The notes below the pieces were generated by a model. The model saw only the letters and a program-made list of their open reading frames with translations. It was not told where the DNA came from and ran no database searches. A stretch of 21,954 bases of DNA. Origin: an uncultured Bacillota bacterium. GTDB lineage: Bacteria; Bacillota; Clostridia; Oscillospirales; Oscillospiraceae. A program made the position numbers and the translations under genes. Below, one piece after another: positions 7,201-13,803 of the stretch. Within the stretch, counting starts at the first letter, position 1. Each line of letters begins with the position of its first letter. Where the stretch lies: NCBI GenBank assembly GCA_937890735.1, contig CALACZ010000043.1, positions 1-21,954 of the forward strand, written 5' to 3'.

Positions 7201-10200
7201 CAGCCGGTAAAGGTGTAGTTTTGGCGCGTGGGCGCGATGCCGGTAAGGGATGCGCCGTAGTAGAGCGTCCGGGTCGTCTCCTCCAGCGCGCCGCCGTTTG
7301 CGTCAAACGTCACAGTAAAGCTCTTGCGCGCGTAGAACAGCTTTACGACCTTGCCGCCCGCAACGGTCGTCTCCGTCGCGGCTTCTGGATCGCTGCCGAC
7401 GGTCGCGTAGGCGTAGGTGATGCCGTTTGCGACCTCCAGCGTCGTGTCCTTCAGCTCTGCCAGCACGACGGTGCTGTCCACCACGCCGTTCTGCGTGGTG
7501 TCGCGCTTGGTGGCGGCGGCGGGATACTGCCCGTCCGTGCCCATAACGTAGTGCTCCACGGTGTAGTTGACCGTGCCGAAGCTCCACTTGGCGTACAGCG
7601 TCGCAGCCGCAGCGGGCGCAGTCGTGACCTGCGTGGTGTAATTTGTGTCGGTGAACCAGCCCGCGAAGGCGTGGTCTTTATCCCAAACCGACGTGACATC
7701 GTCCAGCGGCGCGCCGTAGCGGAGTGTTTTGGAAACCGCTTCCGCGCTGCCGTCCAGCTTGCCGCCGTTCGGCTCGAACGTCAGCTCCACCATGTCGCGG
7801 TCGTAATACAGCCGCAGCGTCAGGCTGCCGTCCGCCGCGATCGTGCCGGTGCGCGTGGACGTTTCTTCGTTCAGGGTAAAGTGCTCATAGCCCTTCGCAG
7901 CCGCAGTGACCTCCGCGTCGGTCGTGCCGGTCAGGCGGTCGGTATCCGCGAGGGTGTAGCCGCTGCCGGTCGGGTTCTGCTGATAGTGCTCGACCGTATA
8001 GCCGATGCCGCTTTGCGCCGTCCAGACCGCCGTGTAGGTGACGTCCTGCTGCGGCATGGTGAGCGGCAGCTCCGGCGACCAGCTCAAATCGTAGCCCGCT
8101 CTGGTCAGCGCAGGCACGGTGAGCGCCTCGCCCCAGCGGAGCGTCTGCTCACTGACCGTCTCGCCGCCGTTCTGGAACGTGACCTTGTAGGTGTTGCGGG
8201 CAAAATACGCCGTCAGCACCAGACTGCCGTCCGCCGCGATCGTGCCGGTCCTGACCGCGCCCTCGTGCGCGGTGTCCTCATGGTAGCCGTCAAAGGTCTT
8301 ATCCAGCGTCGCCGCCGCATCGGTCACGCCGTGCAGCGTCTCGGTCTGCGGCTGCTCAGGGTACGAGCCGTCCGTGTTTTGCAGGAAATAGCGCGCCGTG
8401 TAGGCGGTGTCGCTGCTCGCGACCCACTTGGCGTACAGCGTCAGGCTGCCCGTGAGTTTGGTGCTGAAGTTATACGCATTTTCGCAGGCGGTGTCCGTGA
8501 ACCAGCCCGCGAAGGTGTAGCCCTGCTTCGTCGGGGCGTTCGGCTCGGCGACCTTTGCGCCGTGGACGCACGACGTTTCCTCGATCAGCGTGCCGTCCGT
8601 CTCGCGGAAGGACACGGTATAGCCCGCGCGGCTATAGTAGATCCTGAGGATGGTCTTGCCGTCCGCGCCGATGGTGAGACCCGCATTTTTCGCCTCGGTC
8701 GCCGTCTGATCGTAGTGCAGACCCGGCGCGTCCAGCTTGACGATGGCGTCAAGGTCCGCCGCAGTGATCTCCTGCCCGGTCGTGCCGTCGTAGCGGTATT
8801 CCACCGCGCCCGCGCCGTCGTAGAGCAGATACCCCTCGCCGCCGACGCGCTTTACATAGTGCTCCACGCGGTAGGCGATGTCGCTGCCGGGCTGCCACTG
8901 CGCGGTGTAGCTCGCGCTTTCGCTGACTGTCACGCACCAGTTGCCGTTGCCGTCCTGCTCGATGCCGTCGCCGGTATAGCCGTCAAAGTCATAGCCGCTG
9001 CGGGCAAATCTCGGCGCATAGACCGTCTCGCCGTAGCGCCCGGTGGTCACGACGCTCTCGTCCGCGCCCGCACTGTCCGTGAGCCGGAACGTAATGTCGT
9101 ATTTTTCGCGCGTGTAGTAGATTTTTACGACCGTGCTGCCGTCCGGCGCGATCGCCTTCTGGCTGAAGCTCTTGCTCTGGAAGCCGGTGTAGCTCCGCGC
9201 CGCCGCACTCGTCTGCGCGTCGGTCGTGCCCTCCAGATACTCGGTCTCGTACAGCTCGTAAACGCCGTTGAGCTTCTGCTGATAGTGCTCCACGGTGTAC
9301 TTCGTGTCGTCGCGCGGGATCCAGTGCGCGTAGACCGTCACACCCTTGCCCGCGCCGTTGTCCGGGTAGTCGGGCATGGTCGCCGGGAACTCGAAGCGCG
9401 TGCCGCCGTCCGGCTCGGTGTACCAGCCGCCGAAGTCATAGCCCGTCTTGGCGGGATCGTCCGGCACGGTGATGGGCTCGTCCGCCGCCAGCGCCAGCAT
9501 CTTCACCAGGCTGCCGCCCTGGGTGTTGAACGCGATGTAGCGCACATTTTCCGGGTCGGTCCAGTCGATGGTGAGCGTGCGCTCGATGGGCTTGGACGTA
9601 AACGTCAGCGCGCCGTTTTTCCAGCGGATGGTCATCTCGCAGCTCTCCGCCACGGAGTTTGCGCCCGCAAGCACCGTGATGGTGTTCGTCGCGGGGTCGT
9701 AGGCGAAGTGCTCGGGGTCGCTGAGCTCGATGGTGTAGCGGCTCTCGGTCGCGTCGTCGTAGTTCTGCGCGGGATTTTCGTCCTCGTCGTCGGCGTCCGT
9801 ACCGTAGAGGTCGCCGGCCTTCATGTCCATGTAGTTCATGTCGAACAGCGACGAGGGAAGCGTCGCCGAACGCACGCCCATGATCTCGATATGCAGCGAA
9901 TCGTCGTCCTCGTCATACGCAAAATCGTAGACATTCTGCTGCGCGCCCGCGCTCCACAGCGGCCACTCGTTTTCGTAGAGCGTCGGCTGATACGTCAGCT
10001 TGTCGCTGGAGAAGAGCTGCGCCTTGAACGTGATGACAAGGTACACGCCGATCTCCACGAACATCGCGCCGGAGGCGCTCGATTCCTTGCCCTTGCCCTT
10101 TTCCCACTCCAGATGGTAGTAGAAATAGCCCCACATCTTGGCATACACGCCCGCCTCGGCGGTGATGCCGATGGAGTCCAGCTTGAGCGAGAACAGTCCG

Positions 10201-13200
10201 ATGCCGATCTCAAATTCCACACCGGCGCGCACGCCCATCGTGCCCATGACGTAGAAGTCAAAGTTATAGTGCGGCGTCACCAGCTCCGCCGTGCCGTTCG
10301 TGACCGAGCGGCTGAAGAGCTTGAGCGAGAACGTGTAGCGCTTGGCTGCCTCATACTCAAAGCTCATGCCGAGCGTGACATACAGGTTGACGCTGACCAC
10401 AAAGTCGGCGCTGATGCCGTAAACAAGAATGTGGAACTTGTCAACAGGACCTTCCTTGGAGTAGATCTCCTTGCGGAACAGCTCGATCCAGTTCTCCTCG
10501 GCGTCCTCCATCATGGCGGAGTATTTATCCGCCAGACCACCGCCGACGGTGTTCATGTCAATATCCTCGCCGAGGAAGTGCTCTTTATCCTCCATCAGCT
10601 TCTGGATCTGCTTGCTGAGGTCGATGGCAGTGCCCTCAAAGCCCTCCAGCGGGTCGGAGTCGTCTTCGTTCTTCTCGGTGCGGGCGGTGGCGACGATGCC
10701 GATGCCCGTGTAAAGCCCAAGGTCCAAGTTGGCGTTGAGCTGATAATCGGCGATATACGGGAAGATCCACGCCTTTTTCCAAACCGCGCCGCCGCTGGTG
10801 TTGACGCTGAGCAGAATTTCCTGCTCAAACGTCGCGCGCACCTCGATGACGAGCTTGCCGTCGGGCACGCTGTCGCGCTCGACCTCGACCGTAAAGCTCA
10901 GGCTCAGCTCGGCGCGCAGACCGTAGCTGCCGTCAAAGTGCGTCAGCGAACCGGCGTTGATCTTCGCCTCGATCTTGAGGTTGTCCTTATCCACAATGGC
11001 GGCGCTGCTGCCGCTGAACAGGGCGACGCCGCTCTGCTGCACGGGCGTGCCGTCGGCATACGCCGCGCTGTAGGCGGTCAGCCCCATCTCATCGCTCAGT
11101 TCCTGGAAACCGTCGGTCTGCACAGCGAGATCGGTCAGATACTGCGCCGCTTCTTCTGCAAAGCCGCTCTCGCGCGCCTGCCGCTCCATATCGGCTTCCA
11201 TCTCCGCGATCTGGCTCTCCGTCAGTTCGGGGACGTCCGCCTCGCGGGTGGTGAACACATCCATCGCCGCGAGGACCTCGTCCTCCGTGGCGTTTTCGTA
11301 GGTCAGGACATAGTCATCGCCCTCGACCGCGACGTTTGTAATTTTGCCGTAGCCCGCGGACGTGGCGGACGCACCGAACTCGCCGCTGTAGAACAGCAGG
11401 AAGTCGCCCGCGTCGATGCTCGTCTGGGAGCTGAGACCCATCGTGGCAAATTTGTCGTCGGTAAAGTCGAGCTCAGACTTCGGCACGCTCGCCGTGCCCG
11501 CAGTCTTATACTCCGCCTTCACCGGCAGAACATCCGGCGTAAACAGAACGTCCTGCGCGTCGGCGGTGCGGTAGCTGTAGGTCGTGCCGTCGATGGCAGT
11601 GATCTCTACATAGGCGATCGCGTCATCCTCGGCTTCGGTGCGCAGGTCGGGGCGCGTGCCGGTGTAAATGGCGACCGTGTCGCCCACGGCGATGCCGCCG
11701 TCCGCGTATGTAAACGTGCCGCTCTGGGCGACCTTTTCGATGCTCGTGGTCGTGCCGTCGGCAGACAGTGCGGCGCTGAACAGACCGTCCAGCGCGTCCA
11801 TCCCGCTGACCTGGCTCTTTTCGATGTACTTTAAGCCGCTGTCGAGCTGGAGCGCGTCCACCTCGGTCTTTTCGGTGATGATGTACAGCACGCGCACGCT
11901 CTGCGCCTGCGGCACGCCGCCGATCACGAAGCAGCCCTCAAAATCCTCCGCCAGCTCCACGCGGTACGTCTGCCCTTCTTCCAGAACGGGCGTGACCGTG
12001 CTGCCGGAGACGGTGTAGCGATACTGTACCTCGGTGTTGGAGGTACGGGTGAACTCTGCGTTGTTCGCCGTGATATTGATAAATGCCTCGATGCAGTCCC
12101 CCGTGTAGCCGGAGATGCCGAACGAATAGCTGCCCACCTTCACCGCCGCAACGGTATCCGTCACGCTGTTGGGCGATTCCGCCGACTCCACCTGCGTGAC
12201 CTGCGCCGCCTCTTCGCTGCGGTCGAGCCGCGCGTAGAGCGTGAGGTTCTGCGTGATGAGCTCGTTGCCGCCCGCCGGGTCGGTCAGCTCCGCATCATAA
12301 TACCAGCCCGCAAACAGCCCGTTCGTCACATACGGCGTGGGCAGCGCGGAAATTTTCGTGCCGGAGGCAACGGTCTTGGCATTCGGAAGCGTCACGCCGG
12401 CGGCATCCATGCCATCGCCCAGCGCAAACTGCACCTCATAATATTTCGTCGTTGTCGTCCCGTCGGAGCGACCGCCGCCGGAAGAGGGACGTTTCACCTC
12501 TTCGACCTGCGCGACCTCGTCCTCCGGGTCGATGCTCACGCGCGTGGAGGGAACGCCCGGCTCGGAATACCAGGTGTCCACGCCCTTGTCCATGCGCATA
12601 CAAAGCGCCGCCGCCTGCGCGCGGCTGGCGTCACCCTTCGGGTCAAAGCGCCCGCCGGAGCCGTTGAGCAGCCCCGTTTTCCAGAGCTTCAGCACCGCGT
12701 CGCGCGCCCAGGAAGAGACCGCTTCCAGATCGGAAGGGGTCGTTGTGATGTCCGCGCCGGTGTCCAGCTCCACGCCGAACAGCTCCAGATAGCGCACAAA
12801 GAACACCACCATCTCCTCGCGGGAGATGAGCCGGTCGGGCGCGAATTTGCCGCCGCCCGTGCCGTTGGTGATGCCGTATTTTGCCGCCCACTGCACATAG
12901 GGCGCGTAATACGCGTCCGCCGCCACGTCGGAAAATTCCGACGCTTCGGTGTAATTCGCGGGATCAACGCCCGCCATGCGCCCGAGGACGGTCACAAACA
13001 TCCCGCGGGTCATCGTGCCGCCCGGCGCGAAGAGCGTCTTGCTCACGCCGCCGAAAAAGCCGTTCACGCGGGCATACCGCACCGCATCATAGTACCAGTC
13101 CGACTTTTTTACGTCCGTAAACGGATTGGAGTCCTGCGCCGTCTGCGCTGTGTCCGTCTGCGCCAGCGCGCTCACCGGCAGCATCGTCAGCAGCATCGCC

Positions 13201-13235
13201 GCGATCAGCAGGAAGCTCAGAAGCCGTTTTTTCAT
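4230..13235 (-). CDS. Giant SLH-anchored surface protein with InlB-type, MucBP-like and GLUG repeats
   Basis: A 3001-residue exported protein. Residues 1-26 are a signal peptide (MKKR, hydrophobic core, SALAQ). Three SLH domains follow (about 37-90, 100-155, 173-218) and should bind secondary cell-wall polymer. One InlB B-type repeat sits at about 266-340. Residues 341-1230 are acidic, largely beta-like and not recognised. From about 1230 to 2425 come InlB B-type repeats ending in AGWFTD- or YAKW-like motifs, six of them paired with a YTVEHY-type MucBP-like unit. Residues 2425-3001 hold about nine GGLVG-type GLUG motifs. There is no LPXTG sorting signal, which fits SLH anchoring. The start at 13235 has GGGAGG eight bases upstream and leads straight into the signal peptide; a frame 26 codons longer runs through a leader hairpin and is unlikely. 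It is the last gene of a run with a C11 peptidase homologue and a small lipoprotein. An adhesin or matrix role is inferred. Confidence 0.92.
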   Translation of the reverse strand: MKKRLLSFLLIAAMLLTMLPVSALAQTDTAQTAQDSNPFTDVKKSDWYYDAVRYARVNGFFGGVSKTLFAPGGTMTRGMFVTVLGRMAGVDPANYTEASEFSDVAADAYYAPYVQWAAKYGITNGTGGGKFAPDRLISREEMVVFFVRYLELFGVELDTGADITTTPSDLEAVSSWARDAVLKLWKTGLLNGSGGRFDPKGDASRAQAAALCMRMDKGVDTWYSEPGVPSTRVSIDPEDEVAQVEEVKRPSSGGGRSDGTTTTKYYEVQFALGDGMDAAGVTLPNAKTVASGTKISALPTPYVTNGLFAGWYYDAELTDPAGGNELITQNLTLYARLDRSEEAAQVTQVESAESPNSVTDTVAAVKVGSYSFGISGYTGDCIEAFINITANNAEFTRTSNTEVQYRYTVSGSTVTPVLEEGQTYRVELAEDFEGCFVIGGVPQAQSVRVLYIITEKTEVDALQLDSGLKYIEKSQVSGMDALDGLFSAALSADGTTTSIEKVAQSGTFTYADGGIAVGDTVAIYTGTRPDLRTEAEDDAIAYVEITAIDGTTYSYRTADAQDVLFTPDVLPVKAEYKTAGTASVPKSELDFTDDKFATMGLSSQTSIDAGDFLLFYSGEFGASATSAGYGKITNVAVEGDDYVLTYENATEDEVLAAMDVFTTREADVPELTESQIAEMEADMERQARESGFAEEAAQYLTDLAVQTDGFQELSDEMGLTAYSAAYADGTPVQQSGVALFSGSSAAIVDKDNLKIEAKINAGSLTHFDGSYGLRAELSLSFTVEVERDSVPDGKLVIEVRATFEQEILLSVNTSGGAVWKKAWIFPYIADYQLNANLDLGLYTGIGIVATARTEKNEDDSDPLEGFEGTAIDLSKQIQKLMEDKEHFLGEDIDMNTVGGGLADKYSAMMEDAEENWIELFRKEIYSKEGPVDKFHILVYGISADFVVSVNLYVTLGMSFEYEAAKRYTFSLKLFSRSVTNGTAELVTPHYNFDFYVMGTMGVRAGVEFEIGIGLFSLKLDSIGITAEAGVYAKMWGYFYYHLEWEKGKGKESSASGAMFVEIGVYLVITFKAQLFSSDKLTYQPTLYENEWPLWSAGAQQNVYDFAYDEDDDSLHIEIMGVRSATLPSSLFDMNYMDMKAGDLYGTDADDEDENPAQNYDDATESRYTIELSDPEHFAYDPATNTITVLAGANSVAESCEMTIRWKNGALTFTSKPIERTLTIDWTDPENVRYIAFNTQGGSLVKMLALAADEPITVPDDPAKTGYDFGGWYTEPDGGTRFEFPATMPDYPDNGAGKGVTVYAHWIPRDDTKYTVEHYQQKLNGVYELYETEYLEGTTDAQTSAAARSYTGFQSKSFSQKAIAPDGSTVVKIYYTREKYDITFRLTDSAGADESVVTTGRYGETVYAPRFARSGYDFDGYTGDGIEQDGNGNWCVTVSESASYTAQWQPGSDIAYRVEHYVKRVGGEGYLLYDGAGAVEYRYDGTTGQEITAADLDAIVKLDAPGLHYDQTATEAKNAGLTIGADGKTILRIYYSRAGYTVSFRETDGTLIEETSCVHGAKVAEPNAPTKQGYTFAGWFTDTACENAYNFSTKLTGSLTLYAKWVASSDTAYTARYFLQNTDGSYPEQPQTETLHGVTDAAATLDKTFDGYHEDTAHEGAVRTGTIAADGSLVLTAYFARNTYKVTFQNGGETVSEQTLRWGEALTVPALTRAGYDLSWSPELPLTMPQQDVTYTAVWTAQSGIGYTVEHYQQNPTGSGYTLADTDRLTGTTDAEVTAAAKGYEHFTLNEETSTRTGTIAADGSLTLRLYYDRDMVELTFEPNGGKLDGSAEAVSKTLRYGAPLDDVTSVWDKDHAFAGWFTDTNYTTQVTTAPAAAATLYAKWSFGTVNYTVEHYVMGTDGQYPAAATKRDTTQNGVVDSTVVLAELKDTTLEVANGITYAYATVGSDPEAATETTVAGGKVVKLFYARKSFTVTFDANGGALEETTRTLYYGASLTGIAPTRQNYTFTGWYTTADASGTAVTTLPAASGESQTFYAGWSANEVTFTVEHWVQNTSGDGCTRVKSETQRAAVDSTITPADYASSAVVRDGISYENAYEQGGTQPVTTVTVAEGMTLELRYARKTSTLTWVYSDCTATGGTPAGTVRFEQSITAPTLERTGYTYVWQPEVAEKVGLEDLTYTAVWTANAYTVSFHANGGEGAMDTQSMTYGQETALSANAFTRTGYTFTGWNTAANGSGTAYTAGQTVQNLTAANGGTVTLYAQWSLDTYTISYLNWDGSAVNWAEDFTPVTEYTVDDDTIPLPGVSALVKRTGYEFGGWYSDGELVTEISAGSAGNKTLRAKWNAEKNEIVYVDETGLLSSVPEATPYTAGETELDDKSRVSADDTGNLFLYWYTRDADGTETPVATVPENTKGRFTVYAKVISKTISTADQLKELAIAFEFGDGALPYYGEEDCIFTLANDLTLKDWDTPIGPRDTTNERYVFKGTFDGNDHRITLQGNSKPLFGVISQYGTVKDLIIELDGVTANVWSSDLKDEADNRYWGAVAAVNIGIIQNCTVYGTLTVEADSCASYIGGMVGIEKGGNGTRGLIDCQAGMEEADRLTITGGEANDSIGGLIGGMTNCWYSPKLQLPSAKHHYVTVDVDACKYAGGLVGSIQNDNLQASINVYDGSLDVQLKGYILNAGGLVGYAGTYVKVYMENTALTVDITLDERAQNNNGYYAGGVAGKLVGAANNLQSNSLKAVGGSIKTKITAKWKDTTDVLMSNMALYAGGLVGSVKEHTAVTVESGCEVNATITNQWKNTRLRIAYTGGLVGYYFCSYGGELTVTDSSVTSNMDIYSDGYTDCYAGGLAGVYEQGERSAETDVAIKFENTTVNCTIRANNIDTPSTLDFGGLFGSMISYRNVKIKITGTGNTLTGSIGLKNSSVTLNGSDNVHAGKLFGRIWYQIYNASWRVAAINGIYLNSDVEQKEEIDNCGWDSSNFSGPLYVFYDQGTFSSKPG
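4540..5515 (-). repeat. GLUG-motif repeats in the giant protein C-terminus
   Basis: On the minus strand this codes for a series of motifs: GGMVG, GGLIG, GGLVG (twice), GGVAG, GGLVG (twice), GGLAG and GGLFG, about 30-50 residues apart (residues roughly 2577-2895). The pattern matches the GLUG motif, known from bacterial surface proteins. The segments between motifs are Thr/Val-rich and could form a beta-solenoid; that shape is inferred. Confidence 0.75.
5965..9545 (-). repeat. InlB B-type and MucBP-like repeat block of the giant protein
   Basis: Six modules begin with YTVEHYQQ-like units at about 9310, 8880, 8410, 8010, 7570 and 7100, spaced roughly 400-470 bases apart. Each is followed by an InlB B-type repeat (TVTFDANGG..., GYTFAGWFTD..., LYAKW). 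Further InlB-type repeats without the YTVEHY unit flank the block. Repeats have diverged strongly in DNA sequence, but modules 3 and 4 share a 26-base identical stretch 399 bases apart. Confidence 0.85.
12582..13127 (-). other. Three SLH domains of the giant protein
   Basis: Residues 37-218. Domain 1 has FTDV...WYYDAVRYARVNG...FAPGGTMTRGMF, domain 2 FSDV...YYAPYVQWAAKYG...FAPDRLISREEM and domain 3 WARDAVLKLWKTG...FDPKGDASRAQA. The TRAE-type motif that contacts cell-wall polymer reads TRGM, SREE and SRAQ, so it is partly degenerate. Confidence 0.88.
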
Positions 13236-13271
13236 GTCTGTTCCCTCCCAAGTTCTGTCATTTTCTAGGCA

Positions 13272-13317
13272 ACCGATGATGAGATCGCCTGTTGTTATCG
13301 CCGATCCCATCATCGGT
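13272..13317 (-). promoter_or_regulatory. Leader hairpin ahead of the giant surface-protein gene
   Basis: Arms 13272-13287 and 13302-13317 pair at 15 of 16 positions (ACCGATGATGAGATCG against the complement of CGATCCCATCATCGGT) around a 14-base loop. The hairpin ends 36 bases before the start codon, outside the ribosome binding site. It is not followed by a T-run, so it resembles an operator, RNA stabiliser or protein-binding leader more than a terminator. No known riboswitch was recognised. Confidence 0.5.
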
Positions 13318-13333
13318 CACCCAGCGGGGTAAA

Positions 13334-13368
13334 GCAGGCGGGCGGATCGTACGGGTCCGCCCGCCTGC
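13334..13368 (-). terminator. Hairpin after the small lipoprotein gene, probable terminator or attenuator
   Basis: Perfect 13-bp stem GCAGGCGGGCGGA/TCCGCCCGCCTGC with a 9-base loop, starting 18 bases after the stop codon of the 118-residue lipoprotein gene. On the minus strand only TTTA follows, so termination may be partial and some transcription could continue into the giant gene. The core resembles hairpin copy 3 at 272-293. Confidence 0.55.
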
Positions 13369-13386
13369 GCAGGTAAAAAGTAAAAA

Positions 13387-13743
13387 TCAGCCGCCAAAAT
13401 ACTCGCCGAGCTGATCGCCGGTCTCGGCTGCCCACTCCTGCACGGACTGGAACCACTCGATCATCTCGTCATACTGCTCGTCGCTGAACTCCTGGTCGCC
13501 CTGGAGGAAGCCCTGATACTGGTTCAGCAGCTCCGCCATGCTCTGGCAGTCGGCGATGACGTCCTCGGGGATCTCGGAGGCGTTGGCGTTGACAACGTCC
13601 TTGACCTCGTTGAACGCAGCCGCAGTGGTGTTGAACTCGGTGATGGCTTCCTGCTTCTTCTCATTCTCGCCGCAGCCGGTCAGGCAGACGAGCAGCCCCA
13701 GCACCAGAATGATGGACACGATGGCAGTCAGTTTCTTTTTCAT
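13387..13743 (-). CDS. Small secreted lipoprotein, function unknown
   Basis: A 118-residue protein with a lipoprotein signal: MKKK, a hydrophobic stretch (6-20) and the lipobox LTGC with Cys24 as lipidation site. The mature part, about 95 residues, is strongly acidic, has no Cys after the lipobox and looks mostly alpha-helical (for example AAAFNEVKDVVN, DCQSMAELLNQYQGFL, QYDEMIEWFQSVQEWA). I do not recognise a family. GAGGAG eight bases before the ATG supports the start. It lies 60 bases after the clostripain-like gene and 151 bases before the giant SLH gene, all on the same strand. A small membrane-tethered partner or substrate of one of these is possible but only suggested by position. Confidence 0.85.
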   Translation of the reverse strand: MKKKLTAIVSIILVLGLLVCLTGCGENEKKQEAITEFNTTAAAFNEVKDVVNANASEIPEDVIADCQSMAELLNQYQGFLQGDQEFSDEQYDEMIEWFQSVQEWAAETGDQLGEYFGG

Positions 13744-13803
13744 TTCGTTTTCTCCTCTTTTTCTTGTTTGCTTTTTGGCTTTATATAAATTTAATTGCCA
13801 ACA

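Noticed and set aside
4143..11834. Very long plus-strand open frame as a gene
   Set aside because: It lies opposite a gene with signal peptide, SLH and repeat domains, has no ribosome binding site and no recognisable domain, and has the Arg/His/Ala-rich make-up of a reverse reading.
13236..13313. Longer start of the giant gene at 13313
   Set aside because: The extra 26 residues are not signal-peptide-like, pass through the leader hairpin, and the strong ribosome binding site sits before 13235.
13272..13317. Known riboswitch in the giant-gene leader, such as a cyclic-di-GMP type
   Set aside because: The hairpin lacks the conserved loop sequences I would expect for those classes.
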